Below, one piece after another: positions 21,736 through 32,500 of a DNA stretch of 64,000 nt. Location of the stretch: the NCBI GenBank assembly GCA_900618425.1, contig UZAN01039976.1, forward strand, positions 28,772-92,771, written 5' to 3'. How positions within the stretch are numbered: the first letter of the stretch is position 1; each line of letters begins with the position of its first letter. The translations under genes and the position numbers were made by a program. This DNA comes from Echinostoma caproni. Lineage: Eukaryota > Platyhelminthes > Trematoda > Plagiorchiida > Echinostomatidae. The notes beneath the pieces are model-generated. The model saw only the letters and a list, made by a program, of their open reading frames with translations, made no database searches and was not told the DNA's origin.

Positions 21736-24700
21736 CTGAATTGTGAATTCGAAAAGACGAAGGCATTATTGATGCATTATTGAATAAACTGGAAATAGTC
21801 ATTTTCAGGGATAAATCATTATCTAACAAGATATGCCGAAACAACAAGCTTGCACAAGGGTTACAGAACTGAGCAGTTTTGTGGAATACAGCCGAGGAAG
21901 AGATGAATAAAACACCTGATGGAATCGGGGTAAGTTTTGTAAAATTCATTGTCTTGTTCAACCAATCTTCCTTGGCTTCTAGTATCCTCTCCTAAACTAG
22001 GAAGCCTGGACTTATAACTGCAAACCTCTGGCGACGGATGTGAAATGATTTCAATTACTCGAACTGATTTAGTTATATAGTATGCCAAGTTCTGTTTCTG
22101 AACAATCATATGAAAATATTTGGGCAAATCGATGAAATGTGAATTGAATTTCAGGTGCGTAAATAATTTGATTACACTGTAAAACCCAATCTACATCGGC
22201 TTAGATAAATTGCATCTTTTGAGCAAAAATACCCATCTAATGTGGCTGGAAATCATCTCCATATGCGTTGGGCACATACTTATATCGTCATCAAAGTCTA
22301 TACTGAGTTATTTCAGATCAGCCGACTTGTAAACATCGTTAGTTGGAGACATGGGACCTCAAGGTCTGTGCAGGATTTCATTCCGAGCCGAATTGCTCAT
22401 TGATTTAGGGCACATCATGACCGTACCTCAGTTAGTTCATTTTAACCTTTCAAGCGCGCAAAATTATTTTATAAACCTCAATGCCGTAGTTCAAGATGAG
22501 TAGGTAAGTATCGGAACTTTAGGGCAAACGGAGCGCGAATAAGTTTGCCTCCAAATTCAAACTATGTAATCCATTTCATAAAACCAAGGTGAGCAGTTTG
22601 CACTTTCCGGTTGACATTTCTGATCATTACTTCCAGTGCCACATTTCTCTGAGCCTTAACTTGGCTCATTTTTTCACCGCTGTTAACGATTGATCTGGCC
22701 GACCGCATCGTTCAGTTGATTTCCCTCCCCTTCCAATTTTTCTTTCACATTCTTCACCGGAAATGTTTTAGGGTTAATGAGGAGAAAGGGACTTGATATC
22801 TATTGTTTTAAAAACCCAGTGAATTTGAGGAGTACCGTTCTGAATTGTGGATCAGTGTATATGCTTTCCTTACGTGTCAGGGTATGAGTATGTTCCTCAC
22901 TGTCGACCGTCACCCAGCGTGACAGGAGAAATCTATCATTTCCTTGCACTCTACTCTCTTTACGCTGGCTATCATTCTCCCTCCTCCTCCGCCCTGGAGC
23001 GAAATATTGTGATTTATAAATAGAGGCATTTGGATGTTTAATGCTCGTTTAATTAAGTCCTTATCAATCCAGGAAACTGCGCGGCAAATTTGTGCCACAA
23101 GCCTGGATCGTCCCCGTTGGCCACATCGATTAGAATGCAGTCTGCCGTTTGAATTCTTTTGTATTTGTTTTGCGAAAATATTCTAGAGTGATTCCCCAGC
23201 TGATCAATACCATTACTCTGTGACGTGGCAGGTCTACGAAACAGTTGACGTTGACGTTTGGTCCAATCAACTTATTTTGTACACCGTTCATATAATCTAG
23301 TCATCCCGATAACAAACTAATTGACTGGATTTGGAGGAACCAAGTTTGGATTGAACAAAATGTTACACATCTGTATGCATAAATGTACACATTTTTTGTC
23401 ATTCTCTGACCCATGGACCAATTTGCACAGCATCTGTCCATAAGCTGCGGCAAACTTCATTACCGTGCTTCAATGCGTTTCATGATGTTAGACTTCTGAT
23501 GGAGCGGCCGAACACTAATGTGGTAGATTATGCGCACGCTTTTCAGAGCGCGATGTGGCTTGTTCNGGTATTTCGGGTCAGCCGGAGAATCAGTGGATGC
23601 AGAATCAAGAAAACAAGCTGACTGATTGATTGGCCACTCGGGGTCAAAAATCGATATACGTAAATTGAATTGACTTCTCATTTGTCTGCATAACAACTAG
23701 ACAAGATGTTCGACCATGTGTAGCCGAATGTACACGTTTATGGTACCCAGATTTTTGTAAAACGGATCTGAATACAAACAGACAGGGACGTACGCACTTG
23801 CAAATATGTGTGATCCGTGGAGTTTATTAAAAGATGCAGTTGACCTTGGGGGTTGTGCAAATAATACAATGCATTCAAGCGCATGCGGGCTCACGCGCGT
23901 GAGAGAAAGAACACTTGACCATAGAAAACTCGCTCCCGACATTGGGAATTCAATCTTTTTCTACTGTCACACATTTACACACAAAGAATCCTATGTGAGA
24001 ATTTGATCTCCCAATTTGTATCAGCACTTCTACTTCACCATTTTGAGTAAAATTACACACAAACAAATAAAAATCCCAAATGACCTGATTTGAAAGTATT
24101 CACGATGAACGCGGATGTTTGTGTGCATGCGTGAGTGTATATGCGTGTACCAAACTGTATATTATCTTTTTTCATTTCAACGAGCTGACCACATAGGTGA
24201 AACAACCCCCCCACACACACATACGCAGGCACGAAATGAATGAGTGATGAATCTAGTGACAAACAGAGAACGCCCCAGGGGTTGGTCATGAAAGAAAAAA
24301 AGGGGAGCACAGTGCACAAAAGCGGGGCAAATTGAATTTCCAGCTTTTCAGAACGGAACTCTTATCCATTCACAAGTAGTGAGTGGGGTTAGATTCGTTC
24401 TCCCATCTATTAGGTTATATTACCCCGCTGGGTTAGTGTAACTCACGTATCAAAATCATGCGCATATAATCAATAACCCGTTTCGGTTTTCGTATGACCC
24501 CAAAAATCAAAACAGGGCTGATTGAATATTTACGGTCTGCGAAACCGTTTGAACTGCTGTTCTCTCAAATCATAATAGAAGGTGATGATATGTTTCTTGG
24601 CAGGGATGAGAAATCTGTTAAACAATAAAACTGTCATGGTACCGACTGTGGAAGATAGAAACCGGTCTTTGTAACCAAGATGTTACTACGACTACAGAGC

Positions 24701-25023
24701 ATCAAAAAGATAGACAGACGGTAAAAATCAGACTGTGATCCTCAAGACACATACAGGGAAAACACACACGATGATCATTGGTAGTCTTTCTGCTGTCTTT
24801 TCTGGCCCATATTCGGATGAGCATTCCGACTTCAGTTCCGGAAGGAATGATCACCTTAGTTGCACTGATGCTGATGTGAGAGTCAAGTGTCTAGGTGTAG
24901 AGTCCCAATAGTTCAACAAGATGCCACTTTGACGGGCTGACTTACGCTATTTTCGAGTGTCTGGAATGTTTGTTTTTAAAGGCCGGGACCAGGTTTACCG
25001 TGGCGAAAGATAAACGAACTTAC
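21736..25023 (-). other. Intron between the EGF 21622-21735 and EMI exons
   Basis: A 3.3 kb intron with one unresolved base at 23566. The minus-strand open frame at 23460-23696 crosses that base and has no domain pattern. Nothing else is recognised. Confidence 0.6.
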
Positions 25024-25133
25024 GAGGGACGCAACCGTCGTAACCGGGTTGACGTATGAATCCTGGACAACACTTGTATTGTTCCTTGTTTGGTGTTTTC
25101 AGCACGGATTTGTAATGAACCAGGTAATGAGTT
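25024..25133 (-). CDS. Exon for the C-terminal part of an EMI domain
   Basis: A 110-base exon with acceptor gcgaaccttag, preceded at some distance by a pyrimidine-rich tract, and donor CCTC|GTAAGT. Phase is 2 in and 1 out. It encodes THYLVHYKSVLKTP, then EQYKCCPGF, IRQPGYDGC and VP. The Y-x-x-x-Y spacing, followed by YKCCPGF and a further cysteine after about 10 residues, is the hallmark of the end of an EMI domain, as in multimerins, EMILINs, EGFL7, MEGF proteins and TGFBI/periostin. Position before the EGF array fits MEGF6/EGFL architecture. The start of the EMI domain must lie upstream. The acceptor choice is less certain than the donor. Confidence 0.75.
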
Positions 25134-26290
25134 CTAAGGTTCGCCGGCACGTCACGCGGAAACGGAGGGATAACGGAAGAACAACAAAGAATGAGTGAAT
25201 AAAAAATAAGGGAATTGGAAGAAACGCACTGAGGACTTTCATGTAGGAAATCATTATCGCATTATCCGTACTGTGCCACGTGTCCCCTAGCATTTTGGCG
25301 GTCTCTGGTTTATCCATCCGCATTACCCGGGTAACAAGAGACTAGAAAATTCATCATCATGAAACAGTCAGCTGGCTAAATTTTTCCCGATCATCTAGAT
25401 GAAAACCAAATATATTGTTACCTTTATTTAAGAAACAAATGATCGAATAAATTTTAGTGCAAAAGCTATTATCCATATGGCTCAACCGCCAATTTCAGAT
25501 TTTACAAACATTGACCTATCTTTGAAACCTGGATTTCGGTTTTAGCCTTCGGAAGGCCTTTCCGGTCAGTCAACAGACGACCGAGAGATGTTGTAGAGGT
25601 AAGCAAGCGACTGCAAATAGACTCACACTCAAACACAGGAATCAATGGTAGGGACACTCAATAGTGTCATCCATTGCCTCCCAACGCTATCACACTCATT
25701 CAGAGGATCTGAAGAAGAGAAGTTTTAGTTGAACTACATGTCTAAGTCTACTGGTTAAAGCTTTGATGCCATCACATTGGGTTGCGTTTTGATCTTCTTT
25801 GTAGGGAAGCATTACCCTCTTCCAATTTATCTGGTCGCAGGTCTGCATACCCGATTCCCCAGAAATGAACTCACCGTAGAGCAACAACTGGATTTATAGA
25901 ATGACAGCAACTGTCTTCTATTGGCTGTCCATGAACACCTTAATTCGTGGAGGTTTACGCTTTGTTACTCTTAGACATCATTTTCGAAATTCCTGCAAGA
26001 AAATTCTCAGCTGCAATTTGTATATAGTTGTGCTAAATGTCTGAAGTCAAACTTTCCAAAGCTTTTGATACTTATGCGTTCCCTCGCTTTGGATTCCCTT
26101 TTTCTGATTTTAACTCGTTCGATGAGAAATTGCCAAAAACAGTTTAGGACTAGTGATGAAGTGCCGCCCAATTCATTGCTTTGTTCTGTGTTGTACGATT
26201 GTGACCCTCAACCACCTATTCAAATCTCTTCGCTAAAACGGCACTGTAGTAATTAAGAAAATGCTCATATGACTGCATAAAAAGTAAGAT

Positions 26291-26335
26291 GCACGAACGC
26301 CACCGTTCACGACACTCAGCCATATAACTGCTTGG
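26291..26335 (+). repeat. Second copy of the LTR-like head repeat
   Basis: GCACGAACGCCACCGTTCACG...TCAGCCATATAACT matches the head of the repeat at about 4481-4525 with only scattered differences. Similarity fades after about 45 bases, so this is a fragment. Confidence 0.5.
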
Positions 26336-26865
26336 GGCATTACTGTGGAACAGCTGGCAGTTTTTCACTCGAAGTGGAGAAATTGTATCCGAATTCGAGG
26401 TATATTGTGAAACGAGAACTATTGTGGCACGTAACTCGTATGGAGTCAGCTACGTGAAACCTGGAAGAGGTCGATCCCGGAAGCAGGAGATCTAAATACT
26501 CAAATGGCTCGTTAATCAGCTGAATATCAACCGCATTTTCGTTCGCTTAACAGAGCCACACGGTCTTACCGGCAGGTCTTACAAAGGTTCGGAATTTACA
26601 AAACACAAGGCCCCGATTCACAAATCTGGATCCGTTTGGAGAGCTGTGCCCAAAAGGGGTTAATTTATTCACCGAAGAGTTATCCAGTTTCATTATGTCC
26701 TCTTTGTCGATCCTTCTCTGTGGTATATTTGCTTGATGGATACCCATCCCCAAGAAAGCTTCTTTAAGGCATAGACCGAGTGCTTATATTTCAACACTGT
26801 TGAACTCTTTCGAATGAATGATATAAAACCCCGAGTGACTCCCCTCATCTGGTTTACGTGATTTG

Positions 26866-26888
26866 CTTTGCTTTGCTTCGCTTTGCTT
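26866..26888. repeat. TTTGC pentanucleotide tandem repeat
   Basis: About five units of TTTGC, one imperfect (TTCGC). Confidence 0.8.
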
Positions 26889-27879
26889 ACAAATTGTAGC
26901 TTTCTCATCTGGGTGCACACTAGTCCTACTTGTTTATTCAATTACTTCCTTATTAGGCATAAGTTTTGGTGCCGTTTATTTTAATTGTCCTAGATTGTGC
27001 TAATTCGTTTGGGTCGTTTAGCCGTGACATTCCAATTCTTTCTGATTGCAGTCTCTGAACTATAGATTCACCTAATCACTGAATTCTCACGCAGAATGCA
27101 GTTCACGTTCCGGTTAAGGTATATCCTTCTCCTCTCCCCTCCCCAAAATTATTTCAGCCTTTTGTTCGTGGAATCGTTTTGTCTCCACTTTTTAACCTCA
27201 TCTCTGCGTGAATGACCTTCGCATTCTGTCAAATTTATTTTGTTTTCATGTACGATGACAGCATGGTAATCGGTAAACTTTGACAGTTTTCATCAAATTC
27301 AAGGTTGCCTAAATCAAATTTACATTTGATCTATTCCCCAATGTTTGATGATTATCGTTGTCAAATGAGTCGATGTTACTTCCAGCCAAAAACCAGGCTT
27401 CCAATAAGAGGCTGTTTTTGTTAACTTGTCAGAATTATCCTGGTTCAAGTATATAGAACACCTTCCCACTATAGTTCGTAGGCTGCATCTGAGATTCTAC
27501 AAGCTTGCCGTTCCACAACACGTAATCCTACTCTTTATTATAGCCTAAATGTTTACACTGCTGTGTTCCAGAATTCCCCTTTGGTATGAAATGGTCATTT
27601 CCAGATGTACGAAATTTCTTCCCTGCTGCACTCGTATTCCGAAAAGTGCCCCGGTGGACTTCCACGGGGTGATCAATTCACTGATCCTTTATTGTCTAAC
27701 GAGCAAACTATGTCTTATTCTCGTATTTGTTTCAGGTTAACTGAAATTGCATCAACCGTATCTTAGAATATCGGGCATATCTGACAGGTACTGATCGGAC
27801 TTGTGCGAAATCACCTGCAGTTTAGAAATATGTTTAAGGTTCAAAGTATCTGCTTTTAAATGCGATGGAAATGTTTGTG

Positions 27880-28026
27880 ATAACCAACAAAGAGCACTGG
27901 ACAGCTGTTTCGTCCTGTTTGGGACTCGTCAGCAGTGTATACTTTTTGTGTCCCTGTCAGGACTCGAACCGCGATCAGTCGGGTCGGGGCTTCTAACCCT
28001 TACCGCTGAGTTACACGGCCGCTACA
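27880..28026 (-). repeat. tRNA-derived SINE (family B), minus strand
   Basis: Read on the minus strand: an A-box-like TAACTCAGCGG (28003-28013), a B box GGTTCGAGTCC (27960-27970), then a body with GACGAAACAGCTGTCCAGTGCTC near 27885-27915. The body matches the plus-strand copy at 52706-52865 block by block. The acceptor stem does not pair, so this is a SINE and not a working tRNA gene. Confidence 0.7.
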
Positions 28027-29566
28027 CGGCTGTATATCGATAAAGAGCATTAATTTCGAACTCTATCGCCTGGTTCATTGTTTATTCTTCTGTTGTATCA
28101 CTATTTGAGTGGGTGCGACCCTGATTAGCATTACGAAAGTTGGGGATCAAAATTATGGAATTACTGGTGCATAGCAGTCTCAAAGTGCATTCCTTCTATT
28201 CAGTGATCATTGTTTGGTGAGGAAGTTTATTCTGGTCAATATATCTATTCGGACTGATCTATCTTTTTCATAAATAAATGACTTTTTTATCATAAATTAG
28301 TCGACGAATAATGTGGATAATGTGGATAAAAACTGCTCTTGTAAAATCTCTCCCCATAAGGGTAGTACAAATATGTTGCAAAAACACAAGTTAATCTTTG
28401 AACTTTTAGTGTGAGGTTCATCAATAAACATTTTAGGAGGTTACCATACCCAAACCGAATAAAATATCCAATAGAATTTGGCTAACAAGCAAGACAGAGA
28501 TATAATGTTTTGTAAAGACAGATAAATTTGACGCATCGGGCCCTGATTTGTGTTGGTTATCCAATGTAAACAGGAGTACAATGTATCGCATAACCAAGGG
28601 ATATTCCCGAATCAAACAGCACTGAGAAAGAAGAAGAAAATCGAGACAAGAATATGATTGCTTGGGGTCGCAGCTGAAAGCTCCAGCACCTGCTTCAGCT
28701 TGTGATTGATTGATGAATGAATTCGAGCTACAGCCGAGGTCGGCCGATACAAAACCGTTAGTGAACGCCCAACGAAGCTGGGTATGTACTGATGTGGCCA
28801 AAAAACTGAAATCGTATATGCCGTCACTACATTATGTTTAGTGTTTGATGAGCAAGAAACTAGGATGAGAAAATGATGTGCTGACCGCCTTTGCACCGGT
28901 GATAGAAAATAAAATTCCACCTAACCGATGAGTTGGATGCGATTTTAATAATAAGTGACTGGCCCCGCACTTGATACTCTGGATAGTTTCAAATTTGTTG
29001 TATTTACCAAGTAAGTTTCGATTGCTAGTAATTTCGAAAGTTGTTCGTGTAAGACACAATTACACAAGATAAAGCTTGACGTTATACCTCTAACAGAAAT
29101 CTTTACATTTCAGTCTCCGCCGTATTCTCACATTTAAGCAATTTCTGGACTAGCCCGTTCTAAAGTAGATTTCAAGCAACTATCTTCCAACAGCTTGGAT
29201 TTAAGTGTAATAGAAAACGTTTCTTGTGTTAAAGAGAGATAAGTTAACCGCCTCAAAACCAGGGTCCTAGAGACCAGGGTGCAGCATGTTCAAGGGGATA
29301 CTGCCGAATGCGATGAACGCTGTTTTAGAACGACCAATTATTGTGCTCAAAAATTACGGTGGAAACTTAGCGTCTTCATAAAATAGAACAGTAATACCTG
29401 TTTTGTGTCCATGGATGATTTTATAATTTAGCTCTCGCAGTATTTTTTCTTCTGAGATTTTATTATCTTACAACTGGTGCGCCACAAAACGCCGTCAAAA
29501 TCGATAAATTGTCATTTTATGAAGCATTTTACCAATAGAAGCGACGACAACGTAAGTAGATACTGT

Positions 29567-29590
29567 TATATATATATCTATATATATTAT
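29567..29590. repeat. (TA)n microsatellite, interrupted
   Basis: A TA run with a single C interruption. Confidence 0.85.
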
Positions 29591-32500
29591 CAGGTATAGG
29601 GTATCACCTTATTACTCTGAGTAAGGCCATAAGCGCTAGGCATGGGAAGGAAGAGATTTGATGAAAATCGGAGTGTCCCACGAGTTGGATCGATACCTGT
29701 TTTGTAGACTGGGTAAACTACCTATACCGTTGGTATTGCTTTCTTTACATTGCATGCAATTGTTTTGTTTTGTGTAACTCGGCAACGCTTAAAGTTTAGT
29801 GGGCATAAAACTTATTTGGACGCGAATTAACTTCACTGAATTATAACGGAATTTAGCTCGAACGGATGCATTGTCCGATTTATGCATTCTTGTCGCATGC
29901 GACATGTGTGAACACCTTGGCAATACGCATCAGACGAAACAGAATAGCTGTAGTGCACGACCGTGCACCGATATGTGAAAGTCATCCCAAAAATTTTGGA
30001 GACTTTGTTCAACTCTAAGCGCAACTTTCGCAATGTCTTGTGAAACACCAGCGGGAAAGTTCACGATATAAGTGAATGGCTGTCAAAGAGAGCCGAATAT
30101 TGGTTTCACTTTCAACCAACAGGTTATTAAATAAAGACAATGAAAAGATTTAATAAGAACGTCAATGACGGACTTTTAAACTGTCCGCGTAAATCATTTG
30201 AACCATCCATGAATTTCACACGAGAATTTTACCTCCAGATCTGTTCTATTAAACAGCGTAGTGAGTCTGTTACGAAACTTATTTCTTCTTTTATTACCGA
30301 TTCCATCGGTTGTAATGGGAAGTTGGCTTTCATTTTTCACCCTTCACGACATAGGTTTATGTCAGTAACTTAGTCACCCGTTTCTTGTTGTACATACAAT
30401 GAAAAACTAGGGAACAAACGGAATCGGAATCGGACAAACCGATTTACTGATTCAAGTTCACCTCGTTTATTTGGGGTGTTAAACGAAAAATAGACTGGCG
30501 ATTCTCAATTAGCTGTCGTGATTTCGCACTCGTTTAATCCAGCAAACGCTTCGAGATAATTTTGTCCTTCAGTTCCTCGGATCAGGTCGATCTGTCACAA
30601 ATCGAGAATACTATCCGTCCAGTGATGTACAACTGTATCTGCAATTATTGTGATCACAAAACTGCAGTTTGAGGCGGAAGAAACTTTCACATACATATCA
30701 CTTCTGACTTTCACGTTTATCCGCGTACCCGCCCAGAGAAACACGATCCTGGAAACAGATCAAGTTTTTTCTGTTTATGCCACCCAGTCCGATCGAGTCC
30801 TGAAAATGGATAACATACCAACCACTATTGAAAAGTTAATTGGGACTTTTGACAATAGCTTGTATACGTTTTCGTATAAATCCAACCTTGTTAACAGCTC
30901 GTCTTGGTTCAGTCTGACTTAACGCCGACTCAGCAAGCGTATTCATAACCTAAATCCTAGTTTACATTATTTGATTTCAGGTACTGTAGCAATTATCCCA
31001 AGTTGGTCTATGAATAAACCTGGGTTAATCTATGAGCAACGAATCGAACTTGGTCGTTTTGGTGTAAAACTCACACGACTTGTACTCATTCCTGACTTAC
31101 GGCATGCATCCCTTCAGATTGGATAATACGAGACCAAACTTCTAACCACATACTCAGTTATAAACCAAATTGAAAGCCTGCCACTGTCATTGACCTGGAA
31201 GTAACACTGACTGGATGATGAGGCACAGGTGGGTTAATCGCAGTGAACGTAGTTACACACACATTTTGGTTTATAAAAATGGCTGCTACAGATTGATATT
31301 AATTGCCAACACCTACTGGGTACTAATTGCGATTAATGCCAACTTTGGTCGTAAGTGATTTTAGACAACTGTTGTCTCTTTTTTCAGTGCACGCCAACGG
31401 GTATTTGTGATCGGCACTTTGCATCATTCCAGTGTCACAATCGCCATCCCCTCAGTTACTCACAGCCTCGGTATTTTGTGTGATTAACCTCAACAGATCA
31501 GCTCATCGATGGACGGTAAGTAGATGAAATTCATCGAACTCCAAGGAGCGGCTGAAAGTATAAATGCCAAATGAAATGATGTAGTTTGAATAGAACTCGT
31601 CGTTGAAACTGCGTATTAAGCGGAGTTGATGTAAATATAGCAATGTTGTGGCGGTGACGGGGTCCACGCGATCGGTGCTCTCTAATCTTATCCTATATCA
31701 CCTTTTTATTCCACATTTTGTTAACTCCTATGGAGTACTGCACACAATTCGTTTTATTTTACAGGGATAACCTTCACCCCGTTTCTTAGAGGCCACAAAA
31801 GTTTAGTTTTTCTACCATTCCAAAGAAGGTTTGCTCAATAGACCATTCGGATGTTTTGTTAGTATCGAGCGAATGCGAGTCAAATATGAGATGAAATAAG
31901 TTTCATCGAATTTGCCAGGCTACTGTTACAACATAAAAACAATAAAAAAAGTAAATTTTTCACTTTTTGAATGACTATGCGCATTGAGTAAAGTTGTCAG
32001 AACACTGCTCGTGATTAATTCCTTTGAGTGGTCGGCCAAAGGACTTATATCTCAAGGTCTTACTATGAGCCTAATCAACCGATTTTTGATTGAAAGATAA
32101 GTATTCGTGTACAAGTAATCATACCAATATCTCTAAATCAACAAAGTCATAATTTTGCAGTTGCTGAGACAGGGGATCGGTCAAGTAAATTAAGCAATAA
32201 TTTTTCTCTCAATCTACACGAGAAGAATTAGTAGAACCTGTTATGTTTCACTTATGGCACTCGGGATTTTCTCAAATTGAATGGCACGTGTATTGCGAAA
32301 ATCGAAGAGGTGTACTAAACAGTCTTACTGTCCTCACCGAGTCACTTCAGGGTTGTGCAGCTGCTGCGTGCCTAAACAGGGGCTCCGACTATGAATGTTT
32401 GTGGAACGAGAGGAAAGCACAAACAAAAGTAATGCGGGCCGCACTCATCAACAAACATCAAGTTTTAGCCATTGGACGTTACATAATTTGACACGTAAAT

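Larger units (their letters stand above)
33..25133 (-). other. Multi-exon gene for MEGF6-like EMI/EGF-repeat protein (partial)
   Basis: This is the overall span of the only gene recognised with confidence. Nine exons encode the end of an EMI domain followed by eight EGF modules, and the gene runs off the left edge. Exons join in one frame, and every junction between the EMI exon and the last EGF is phase 1. Joining splits codons so that canonical residues appear, for example D in DIDEC, DINEC and DRDEC. An EMI domain followed by EGF and then mixed calcium and non-calcium EGF repeats is the known layout of the secreted MEGF6/EGFL matrix proteins. A fibrillin-like or other EMI/EGF protein remains possible. 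The signal peptide and N-terminal half of EMI are not assigned, and the scaffold gap at 10388-11297 could hide a further exon. A secreted extracellular matrix or adhesion role is inferred from the family. Confidence 0.75.

Noticed and set aside
28433..28920. Two overlapping minus-strand frames of 122 and 102 codons
   Set aside because: Overlapping frames in one stretch, no domain, no splice pattern.
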